A stretch of DNA of 6,985 bases from positions 1 through 6,985 of the forward strand of contig JAOZUP010000215.1 of the NCBI GenBank assembly GCA_029938595.1, written 5' to 3'. A model generated the notes under the pieces. The model was not told the origin of the DNA. It searched no databases and saw nothing but the letters and a program-made list of their open reading frames with translations. Positions within the stretch are counted from its first letter, which is position 1. Each line of letters starts with the position of its first letter. The stretch comes from Thermoanaerobaculales bacterium (lineage in GTDB: Bacteria; Acidobacteriota; Thermoanaerobaculia; Thermoanaerobaculales; Sulfomarinibacteraceae). Of the stretch, positions 1 through 5,292 are shown piece by piece. Position numbers and translations under genes: made by a program.

Positions 1-42
1 CAGTACCGTGACATCGAGTTTGCACTCTGCCAGAGCGCTCAT
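1..42 (-). CDS. Start of an unidentified protein, cut by the window edge
   Basis: Only the first 14 codons lie in the window (Met-Ser-Ala-Leu-Ala-Glu-Cys-Lys-Leu-Asp-Val-Thr-Val-Leu). The start at base 42 is chosen because a purine-rich AAGGGGGAA tract lies just upstream (about 46-54). The frame also stays open further upstream, back to a stop at 202-204, with another ATG at 93. That one has no comparable ribosome site, and the third-position composition of 43-155 looks less biased than in the neighbouring genes. The gene lies 112 bases downstream of the flavoprotein stop on the same strand, with no clear terminator hairpin between, so it may be a sixth member of the biosynthetic operon. Too little is visible to name a family; a tailoring enzyme is a guess from context only. 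Confidence 0.42.
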   Translation of the reverse strand, partial: MSALAECKLDVTVL

Positions 43-154
43 CCGTTCCCCCTTGCTCGAATCTCCCGCCAGTGTAGCCGTATCCGCGGGCATTCGAAAG
101 CCGAGCCCCAGAGCCACGCCGGGCCCATGGATCGAGCCGACCCGTAGCCCACCT

Positions 155-1279
155 TCAGAGTTCCGCCCGCATCCTTGGCGAGCCGCGAAGCGCCGCGGCT
201 GCTAGCGGCAGCAACCCACCTGACCCAAGAACACGAGGCCCCTCGACCCGCATCTTCAGGGCCAGGAAGCGTGACATCAGTTTCGGGTCGGCTGCGAGCG
301 ACCGCATTACTCGGCGCCGTAGCCGCGGGTGCCGTTCGATCAACAGCAGGAGGCGGGTAATCCGATTGGGGTAGCGAACGATGCGGCGGTGGGCGGCGAC
401 ATAGCGTTCGAGATCACCTGCGGCCATCGCCTCGACAAGGGCCACAGCCTGACGAAACGAAAGCGCGAGCCCCTCGCCGGTGATGGCGTCGAGGTAGCCG
501 GAGGCATCTCCGACCAGGGCGAGGTTGCCGTTGATCACCGCCCGGCACCTCTGTTCGAGGGGCCCCGCGCCACGGTCCTTCGAAGCGACAGGTGTATTCT
601 CGAGACGCTGCCGAAGGTTCGGGAAGCTCGCGAGGAGATCATCGAAGGTGGCGGTGGCGCCGGACCACAAGAGCGCCACCCCGACGAGACGCTTGCCCAC
701 CGGCGTCACGTAGGCCTCACGGCCGTCGGCCCAATGGACCTCGACCAGATCGGACCACGGCTCGAGCTCGAAGTGGCGGCGCACGCCGAACCGCCGATGA
801 CGGGCCCGGCGGCCATCGAGACTCGACCACCTGCGGACTCGCGAGGCGCGCCCGTCGGCACCGACCAACCACCGTCCGCGAACGACACCGTGCTCGGTTT
901 CGAAGCCTTCGGCGGTAACACCATGCACCCGCATTCCCCAGCGCAGGTCCACTCCGAGCCCTTCGGCGCGACACCGGAGGGCCCGGTGCAGCTCGGTGCG
1001 GCGGATACCAAGGCCGAAAGCGCCGGGGAACACCCCTTCAGCCGACAGGTGACCGTCGAGGTAGCGGATGCCGCGAAACGGATGCGAATTTACCTCTTGC
1101 AGGTCCACTCCGAGGCTTTCCAGCACCGAAACCCCGTCCGGCATCAGACCCTCGCCGCAGGCTTTGTCGATGGGCGGCCGGGCTCCGTCGAGGACAGTGA
1201 CCTCGAAGCCCTCAAGACGGGCCGAAATGGCGGTGGCCAGCCCCGCCGGGCCTCCTCCCGCGATTACGACGTTAACCAT
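155..1279 (-). CDS. FAD-dependent monooxygenase/oxidoreductase (UbiH / geranylgeranyl-reductase-like fold)
   Basis: A 374-residue flavoprotein. Seen: an N-terminal Rossmann dinucleotide-binding motif (VVIAGGGPAG, residues 4-13); the DKACGEGLMPDGV segment (38-50) typical of group A flavin hydroxylases and geranylgeranyl-reductase-like enzymes; the DG motif LVGADGRASRVRR (138-150); and the second FAD ribityl-binding motif LALVGDASGYLDAITGEG (253-270). The C-terminus is basic and partly hydrophobic, which may favour membrane association. The start at 1279 begins directly at the Rossmann strand and has GGAGGGG just upstream; the frame remains open for 70 more codons inside the ligase gene, but those give arginine-rich non-homologous sequence. 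It overlaps the ligase by 8 bases and is the last complete gene of the operon. By analogy with SrsC of the Streptomyces phenolic-lipid operon, it probably hydroxylates the resorcinol ring towards a hydroquinone/quinone. A reductase acting on a polyprenyl or alkyl chain is the alternative. Confidence 0.9.
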   Translation of the reverse strand: MVNVVIAGGGPAGLATAISARLEGFEVTVLDGARPPIDKACGEGLMPDGVSVLESLGVDLQEVNSHPFRGIRYLDGHLSAEGVFPGAFGLGIRRTELHRALRCRAEGLGVDLRWGMRVHGVTAEGFETEHGVVRGRWLVGADGRASRVRRWSSLDGRRARHRRFGVRRHFELEPWSDLVEVHWADGREAYVTPVGKRLVGVALLWSGATATFDDLLASFPNLRQRLENTPVASKDRGAGPLEQRCRAVINGNLALVGDASGYLDAITGEGLALSFRQAVALVEAMAAGDLERYVAAHRRIVRYPNRITRLLLLIERHPRLRRRVMRSLAADPKLMSRFLALKMRVEGPRVLGSGGLLPLAAAALRGSPRMRAEL

Positions 1280-3026
1280 GACCCCTCCGACGCTCGGCCC
1301 GCGCCATCGCCAGCGACGACCGCAGGGCGGCGCCGACGAGACGAATCGGGGTCGCCGCGGCGGGCGCTGTGAGCGCGCCGGCTCGCCAGCGATCGAGTGC
1401 TTCGCGACGGCGGATCTTCCCGGACGAGGTACGGGGAAGAGTGCCGGGTTCCAGGACCTCGACGCGGTCCGGTTCGAGTCCGGTCGCAACCAACACCGCC
1501 CGCGACACTTCTTCGGCTATTCGCGGGTACTGACTCGTGGATACACCCTTGCCGGTCTCCACCATCACGACCAACTGCTCGCGGTCCGCGGCCTCAGGCA
1601 TGAACGACGCAGCTGCGGCGCAACCCGTTCGCACCCCGGCCACCGTGTCGACTGCGTGCTCCACCTCGACCGGCGAATGGTTGAGGCCGCGCAAGATCAG
1701 GACGTCCTTGGCGCGGCCGGTGAGGTAGAGATCACCGTCGGCGAAAAAGCCGAGATCGCCGGTGTCGAGCCAGCCCGCCATCATGACCCGAGCGGTCGCC
1801 CGTTGAAGCCCCAGATAACCCTCCATCAGCGATGGGCCACGAACCAGAACACGGCCGACCTGTCGCTCGGGGAGCTCACGACGCTCGCGATCGACAACCT
1901 GCACCTCGAAGTCCGGCAACGGCCGACCAACTGACACAATCTCCACACCGGGCGGATCATCGATCGCCTCGGCATTCTCAGCCAGAGTTTGCCGATCGAA
2001 GCGACGGCTCGTGAAGGGTCGATCGATCTGCGAGAAGGTTACCGCGAGCGAAGCTTCCGACAGCCCGTAGACCGGGGTCAGCGCCTCGGAGCGAAAACCC
2101 CAGGCCGCGAAGCGTCGCTGAAACCGTCGCAGCACCTCGGCCGCCACCGGCTCGGCCCCGTTGAGGGCGACTCGCCAGGACGACAAATCGACGCCTTCGA
2201 GTTCCTCATCGCGGATTCGATCGGCACACAACCCATAGGCGAAGTTTGGCGCCGGCGAGACCGTCGCTCGGTAGCGCGAGATAGTTCGCAACCACACCGC
2301 GGGCCGGGCGACGAAGAGCTCGGGCGGAATGAGGGTCAACTCCGCGCATCGTTCGAGCGCCGGGAATACACAGCCGATCAGGCCCATGTCGTGGTACAGC
2401 GGCAACCAGCTGGCGCCGCTGTGGATGACGCCGCCCGAGTCCGGCCAAAAACCGTTGAGACGCACCGTCTGGGCCACGACCGCGCGGTGGCTGAGAGCGA
2501 CCGGCTTGGGCTCGACCGTCGTGCCCGACGAGAACTGAACGAGAGCGAGGTCACCCTCCCCCACCGGTATCGCGCCTGGTGCGGCCGGCGGAAGCTCTTC
2601 AACGGTTCGGCATCCGAGCGCCGGCCGCGCGGCCTCGACTGCCGGACCGAGAAGCCGACGAACTCGCTTGTCGGCCAGCACCAGCCGGGCATCCACCGCC
2701 CGTAGCATCGCCGCCGTTCGTTGGTGGTACTCGTCAAGCCGTCCGAGGCGCACCGGAGGGTAGAGCGGGACCGGTACCCCACCGGCAAGGAGAGTGCCGA
2801 AAAATGCGTCAAAGAAGCCCGCACTGGTCGGGTAGACGAGCGCTACCCGCTGGCCCGGCAGGACCCCACCCTCGCGCAGCCGGCCGGCAACCGATCGTGC
2901 CCGTTCGTGGACCTCCGACCAAGGCAACATTTGGCAGCGTTCGCGGCGGTCGAGGATCCTCAATCCCCCCTCCGCCGACGCCGACGCCAGCTCGAGTAGC
3001 CCGTTGAGCGTCGTACCATCACTCAT
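1272..3026 (-). CDS. Fatty-acyl-AMP ligase (FAAL), ANL superfamily
   Basis: A 584-residue adenylate-forming enzyme, expected to activate a fatty acid with ATP and hand the acyl-adenylate to the adjacent carrier protein rather than to CoA. Seen: P-loop-like A3 motif VQFSSGTTVEPKPVALSH (163-180); SWLPLYHDMGLIG (206-218), a hallmark of FAALs; NGAEPV (289-294); YGLSEASL (320-327); DTGDLGF (421-427); the hinge GRAKDVLILRG (437-447); and the A10 lysine in TSSGKIRRR (533-541, K536). The usual PKGV reads PKPV here (K174 kept). About 40 residues of basic/alanine-rich tail follow A10. The start at 3026 has AGGAG eight bases upstream and overlaps the carrier-protein stop by 8 bases; an upstream non-ATG start at 3059 would add only 11 unlikely residues. 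The neighbouring ACP and type III synthase indicate that it supplies the starter acyl group. CoA-ligase activity is less likely given the LYHDMGLIG motif and the ACP partner. Confidence 0.95.
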   Translation of the reverse strand: MSDGTTLNGLLELASASAEGGLRILDRRERCQMLPWSEVHERARSVAGRLREGGVLPGQRVALVYPTSAGFFDAFFGTLLAGGVPVPLYPPVRLGRLDEYHQRTAAMLRAVDARLVLADKRVRRLLGPAVEAARPALGCRTVEELPPAAPGAIPVGEGDLALVQFSSGTTVEPKPVALSHRAVVAQTVRLNGFWPDSGGVIHSGASWLPLYHDMGLIGCVFPALERCAELTLIPPELFVARPAVWLRTISRYRATVSPAPNFAYGLCADRIRDEELEGVDLSSWRVALNGAEPVAAEVLRRFQRRFAAWGFRSEALTPVYGLSEASLAVTFSQIDRPFTSRRFDRQTLAENAEAIDDPPGVEIVSVGRPLPDFEVQVVDRERRELPERQVGRVLVRGPSLMEGYLGLQRATARVMMAGWLDTGDLGFFADGDLYLTGRAKDVLILRGLNHSPVEVEHAVDTVAGVRTGCAAAASFMPEAADREQLVVMVETGKGVSTSQYPRIAEEVSRAVLVATGLEPDRVEVLEPGTLPRTSSGKIRRREALDRWRAGALTAPAAATPIRLVGAALRSSLAMARAERRRGHG

Positions 3027-3246
3027 CAAGCCGCTCCTGGATGATCTCCACCAGATCACCGACAGTCAGGATCGCCGCCTCTTCGTCAAGACAGATCTGA
3101 AAGTGGTTTTCGACCTCGAGGGCGAGGGTCAGGCGCTTGAGTGAATCGAGCTCGAGATCCTCCACCAGGCGCATTTCCGGCCGTAGTTCCCCATCCCACC
3201 CAAGGTGGGCCCGCGCAACCTCGGTGATACCGTCGATAACACTCAC
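3019..3246 (-). CDS. Acyl carrier protein
   Basis: A 75-residue acidic stand-alone carrier protein, the usual length of the family. The phosphopantetheine attachment serine is S35 in LVEDLELDSLKRLTLALE (27-44), matching the D-S-L signature; helix 3/4 sequence ILTVGDLVEIIQERL (59-73) is also typical. It would be converted to holo form by a phosphopantetheinyl transferase encoded elsewhere. The start codon is GTG at 3246-3244, overlapping the methyltransferase stop as GTGA, with a G-run (GGGGGG) about five bases upstream. Its 3' end overlaps the FAAL start by 8 bases. The position between the methyltransferase and the FAAL, and tight coupling to both, suggest that it carries the FAAL-activated fatty acid to the type III polyketide synthase. 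An alternative is that it carries an intermediate for the tailoring enzymes. Confidence 0.95.
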   Translation of the reverse strand: MSVIDGITEVARAHLGWDGELRPEMRLVEDLELDSLKRLTLALEVENHFQICLDEEAAILTVGDLVEIIQERLDE

Positions 3247-3797
3247 TCCAGCCCCCCGGCTGCGAGCCGGCTCAGCGCCCCGTCCTCGACCCGGATTCGC
3301 TCCTTGAGCAGAACGAGATTGGCAATGCTGAATACTCCCGCCGTCAGCCAGGCACAGTGCACCAGCGGAATTGCGGCAATCTCCATCACGACCACCAGGT
3401 AATTGGGGTGGCGCAGCCAGCGGTACGGTCCCGAGGTCACAAGCTCTTCACCCGGGACCACGAGAACACGAGTGGTCCAGCGCTCGCCGAGAGTCGCGAG
3501 GGTCCACCAACGAAGGGCGATCGCCGCAACCAGGACGAGCATCGCGGCCGTCGCAACCAGGGGACGCCACGGACGATCGAGGAGCCAGACCTCGGCCACG
3601 CACGACAGGAGAAAGGTGCTGTGCAGAGCAACCATCCACGGATAGTGGCCGGCCCCAACCTCGATCGCACCGTGACCCTCGAGCACACGGAGATGGCGTT
3701 TTGAGACACCGAGCTCCCACACGCGTTGGGCCGCGATGACCGCGACCAGCACCGTGTAGGCGATCCGCGAGTCGATGCCGAGCACGGTCTCGCTCAT
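3243..3797 (-). CDS. Isoprenylcysteine carboxyl methyltransferase (ICMT)-family integral-membrane O-methyltransferase
   Basis: A 184-residue polytopic membrane protein. Apolar helices are visible at about 11-29, 53-73, 77-100 and 132-165 (the last probably a hairpin pair). The family signature is the C-terminal SAM-binding segment with GPYRWLRHPNYLVVV (123-137) and the ERIRVED stretch (166-172). The N-terminal block SKRHLRVLEGHGAIEVGAGH followed by YPWMVALHS resembles the BpsB/YpbQ and SrsB branch that sits beside type III polyketide synthases and O-methylates alkylpyrones or alkylresorcinols, rather than true protein prenylcysteine methylases. The start at 3797 is preceded by GGGAGGACGA and overlaps the synthase stop as ATGA. 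The frame continues open far upstream, but that part is antisense-like, Arg/Gly-rich noise within the synthase gene. It probably methylates the phenolic or pyrone hydroxyl of the synthase product at the membrane. Confidence 0.92.
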   Translation of the reverse strand: MSETVLGIDSRIAYTVLVAVIAAQRVWELGVSKRHLRVLEGHGAIEVGAGHYPWMVALHSTFLLSCVAEVWLLDRPWRPLVATAAMLVLVAAIALRWWTLATLGERWTTRVLVVPGEELVTSGPYRWLRHPNYLVVVMEIAAIPLVHCAWLTAGVFSIANLVLLKERIRVEDGALSRLAAGGLE

Positions 3798-4849
3798 TCG
3801 TCCTCCCACTTCAGGAGCACCAGCTCGGAGCAGAAGCCGGGGCCCATGGCCGACATCAAACCCCAGCTGCCCGGTGGAGGCGGCGACCCGAGCGCGCCCT
3901 CCAACACCAACAACACCGAGGTCGACGACAGGTTGCCGACCTCGCGCAAGGTTCGCCACGCGCCCTCGAGGGCGTCTTCCGGCAGCTCCAACGCATCCTG
4001 CATCGCCTCGAGCACCCTCGGCCCGCCCGGGTGCGAGATCCAGGCCGCGATGTCGTCCCTGACCAGCCCGTGCTCGGAGAGGAAGGCGTCCACGTCCCGC
4101 CGCAGATAGCGGCGAACCATCTCCGGCACCTCGGCCGAGAGCACGATCTTGAAGCCCCTCTCCGACACGTCCCAGCCCATCACCCGCTCGGTGTCGGGGT
4201 AGAAGGAGGAACGGCTGTCGACGACCTTCGGACCCTGCGACGGGCGTTGTTCTCCCACCAGGACCGCGGCCGCGGCGCCGTCGCCGAAGAGCCCCGAACC
4301 GATGAGGTTTTCCACCGACAGATCGTCCCGTTGCAGGGTCAAAGAGCACAGCTCCACCGACAACAGCACAGCCACCTCGCTCGGGTGACCGAGTAAATAG
4401 TCAGCGGCACGGGCGATTCCCGCCGCCCCCGCCAGACATCCGAGGCCGAATATCGGCACCCGCTTCACCCGGGACGGCAGCGACAACCGGTTCATCAGGC
4501 GGGCGTCGATCGACGGCGTGGCAATTCCGGTCACGGTTGTGAAATAGAAGGTATCGACCTCGTCGACGCCGAGCCCGGCGCGATCGAGAGCCGTCAACAC
4601 GGCCTTGCCGCCGAGCTCCTCCGCGACCCGGATCCAGTGGTCGTTGGCATCGCCCCAGGTCTCGATCTTGGAGTATTCCTCCAGTGGCAGCGCGAGATGG
4701 CGCCCGCCGACCAGCACGTTGCGGTGAATCTTCTCGAGCCGACCGAGATTGTAGTAGCGCTCGGCCCACTGCTCGCGAAACGCCGCCAACAGCGTCTCCT
4801 GATCGTAGAAGTGATCCGGCAGCGCCGAACCGACCGCAGCAATCCTCAT
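3794..4849 (-). CDS. Type III polyketide synthase (chalcone/stilbene synthase superfamily, alkylresorcinol/alkylpyrone type)
   Basis: A 351-residue ketosynthase, the normal length for bacterial type III enzymes. The catalytic triad is complete: C138 in VPIFGLGCLAGAAG (131-144), H273 in AWISHPGGPRVLE (269-281) and N306 in VGNLSSTSV (304-312). The His-Asn spacing of 33 equals that of plant chalcone synthase. Other signatures are FGDGAAAAVL (188-197) and the C-terminal cyclisation-loop motif AMGPGFCSELVLL (334-346), common in bacterial alkylpyrone/alkylresorcinol synthases. It would accept a long acyl starter and condense it with malonyl-CoA units, then cyclise by aldol or lactone closure. The start at 4849 is chosen for the GGAGGG site eight bases upstream; a TTG at 4885 would add 12 residues but lacks a ribosome site. 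First gene of the operon; its stop overlaps the methyltransferase start. The neighbours (FAAL, ACP, methyltransferase, flavoprotein) support a phenolic-lipid product; ring type (resorcinol versus pyrone) cannot be read from sequence. Confidence 0.97.
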   Translation of the reverse strand: MRIAAVGSALPDHFYDQETLLAAFREQWAERYYNLGRLEKIHRNVLVGGRHLALPLEEYSKIETWGDANDHWIRVAEELGGKAVLTALDRAGLGVDEVDTFYFTTVTGIATPSIDARLMNRLSLPSRVKRVPIFGLGCLAGAAGIARAADYLLGHPSEVAVLLSVELCSLTLQRDDLSVENLIGSGLFGDGAAAAVLVGEQRPSQGPKVVDSRSSFYPDTERVMGWDVSERGFKIVLSAEVPEMVRRYLRRDVDAFLSEHGLVRDDIAAWISHPGGPRVLEAMQDALELPEDALEGAWRTLREVGNLSSTSVLLVLEGALGSPPPPGSWGLMSAMGPGFCSELVLLKWEDE

Positions 4850-4857
4850 GATCGCTT

Positions 4858-4863
4858 CCCTCC
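4858..4863 (-). promoter_or_regulatory. Ribosome binding site that fixes the synthase start
   Basis: Minus-strand GGAGGG lies eight bases before the ATG at 4849 and decides for that start over the upstream TTG at 4885. Its first bases can pair in a small 4-bp hairpin (stem 4861-4864 with 4870-4873, five-base loop) that also spans the stop codon of the short leader frame. Confidence 0.7.
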
Positions 4864-4865
4864 GA

Positions 4866-4898
4866 TCACCGGAGCACTTCTTCAAATTCGTTCGTCAT
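4866..4898 (-). CDS. Possible 10-residue leader peptide upstream of the synthase
   Basis: A short frame, MTNEFEEVLR then TGA, starts at an ATG preceded by a perfect AGGAGG (4909-4904) at an ideal five-base spacing, a stronger site than that of most genes here. It ends 16 bases before the synthase ATG, within a small hairpin overlapping the synthase ribosome site. Translation of it could therefore couple to, or modulate, synthase translation. No run of one amino acid suggests classical attenuation. It could equally be a decaying remnant or a chance purine-rich site. I do not recognise the peptide. Confidence 0.35.
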   Translation of the reverse strand: MTNEFEEVLR

Positions 4899-5061
4899 CT
4901 CGACCTCCTGCGCCCACAGATCTCAATCTGACGAACAACGGCGATGCGGGCGGTATTGCGCCAGGTTCTCACCATACTCCTTGTCCCTCATGGCAGAGCA
5001 GGTTTCCTCATCGAAGATAATCCGGCGGGCTAGCCACGAAACCCTGTGAGAATCGCAGGCC

Positions 5062-5083
5062 AGCGCCGAAGGCGCGACAGACT
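5062..5083 (+). repeat. Type A hairpin unit, copy 1
   Basis: Stem GCGCC (5063-5067) pairs with GGCGC (5071-5075) around a GAA loop, followed by the tail GACAGACT (5076-5083), which recurs in copy 2. Confidence 0.75.
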
Positions 5084-5088
5084 CATAG

Positions 5089-5108
5089 CCTGGGGCGTGA
5101 GCCCCAGG
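5089..5108 (+). repeat. Type B hairpin, copy 1
   Basis: Perfect 8-bp stem CCTGGGGC (5089-5096) with GCCCCAGG (5101-5108), closing a GTGA loop, which as RNA would be a GNRA tetraloop. Confidence 0.8.
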
Positions 5109-5131
5109 GACCAGGCGTCACAACACCCAGA

Positions 5132-5156
5132 AGCCCCCGAAAGGGGGCGACAGACT
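5132..5156 (+). repeat. Type A hairpin unit, copy 2
   Basis: Stem GCCCCC (5133-5138) pairs with GGGGGC (5143-5148) around a GAAA loop, followed by the same tail GACAGACT (5149-5156). The stem sequence differs from copy 1, but pairing is preserved. Confidence 0.8.
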
Positions 5157-5158
5157 GC

Positions 5159-5180
5159 GGCTGCGGCGTCAGCCGCAGCC
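5159..5180 (+). repeat. Type B hairpin, copy 2
   Basis: Perfect 9-bp stem GGCTGCGGC (5159-5167) with GCCGCAGCC (5172-5180), closing a GTCA loop. It has the same layout as the first type B hairpin, with a different but fully compensated stem. Confidence 0.8.
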
Positions 5181-5194
5181 ATCATCACCCGAAT

Positions 5195-5215
5195 GTCTGT
5201 CGCCGCTTCGCGGCT
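5195..5215 (-). repeat. Type A hairpin unit, copy 3, inverted
   Basis: On the minus strand this reads as stem GCCGC, loop GAA, stem GCGGC, then tail GACAGAC. On the plus strand GTCTGTCGCC (5195-5204) is the exact reverse complement of GGCGACAGAC (5146-5155). It closes the cluster as the inverted partner of copies 1 and 2. Confidence 0.75.
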
Positions 5216-5292
5216 CGCTCAACCCATCTAACAGAGAATAGAGGCTTTGGATTGAGGGAGTTATTTGGGAGACCGGGTTAGCATGAGCTGTG

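Larger units (their letters stand above)
5062..5215. repeat. Palindromic repeat cluster, REP/REPIN- or MITE-like, built of two hairpin types
   Basis: Five perfect hairpins are packed in 154 bases in the order A-B-A-B-A, with the last A inverted. Type A has a 5-6 bp G/C stem, a GAA(A) loop and a trailing GCGACAGAC tail. Type B has an 8-9 bp stem with a four-base GTGA or GTCA loop. Stem sequences differ between copies while pairing stays perfect. The outer A units face each other, so the element has terminal inverted repeats like a REPIN. No transposase is encoded here. Such elements are commonly mobilised in trans by REP-associated tyrosine (Y1/HUH) transposases; this is family knowledge, and no such gene is visible in the window. 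Confidence 0.75.
4850..5292. other. Divergent intergenic region between the polyketide operon and the sensor kinase
   Basis: This 443-base stretch separates two divergent transcription units and must hold both promoters. From left to right it contains the synthase ribosome site and a possible leader peptide (4858-4909), about 150 bases without recognisable content except a weak 22-codon minus-strand frame, the palindromic repeat cluster (5062-5215), and a 77-base AT-richer stretch (5216-5292) that probably carries the kinase promoter. I could not assign convincing -35/-10 boxes, a riboswitch or a repressor palindrome by eye. Confidence 0.7.

Noticed and set aside
943..1114. A 16-base direct repeat, GCAGGTCCACTCCGAG, at 943-958 and 1099-1114
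   Set aside because: Both copies encode the same short Leu-Gly-Val-Asp-Leu string in the flavoprotein; there is no further structure, so this is probably coincidental codon reuse.
329..1372. A 347-codon plus-strand open frame
   Set aside because: It lies antisense to the flavoprotein gene; the translation is low-complexity Arg/Pro/His-rich with no motif, as expected from a GC-rich coding strand read backwards.
1068..2705. Plus-strand open frames of 288 (1068-1934) and 238 codons (1989-2705)
   Set aside because: They are antisense to the ligase and flavoprotein genes, whose motifs are unambiguous; no recognisable domain in the plus-strand frames.
3798..4349. N-terminal extension of the methyltransferase frame into the synthase gene
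   Set aside because: The extension is Arg/Gly-rich noise; the ATG at 3797 has a strong ribosome site and an ATGA overlap, and gives a normal family length.
4923..4991. A 22-codon minus-strand frame (MRDKEYGENLAQYR and onward)
   Set aside because: No ribosome site at a useful distance, no recognisable similarity, and it lies in the likely 5' untranslated or promoter region; probably chance.
5089..5180. Strong hairpins as intrinsic terminators
   Set aside because: None is followed by a T-run on either strand, and the region lies between two divergent promoters where no transcript should end.
5062..5215. CRISPR array
   Set aside because: The units are not equally spaced, differ in stem sequence, include an inverted copy and have no spacer-like regular intervals or cas genes.
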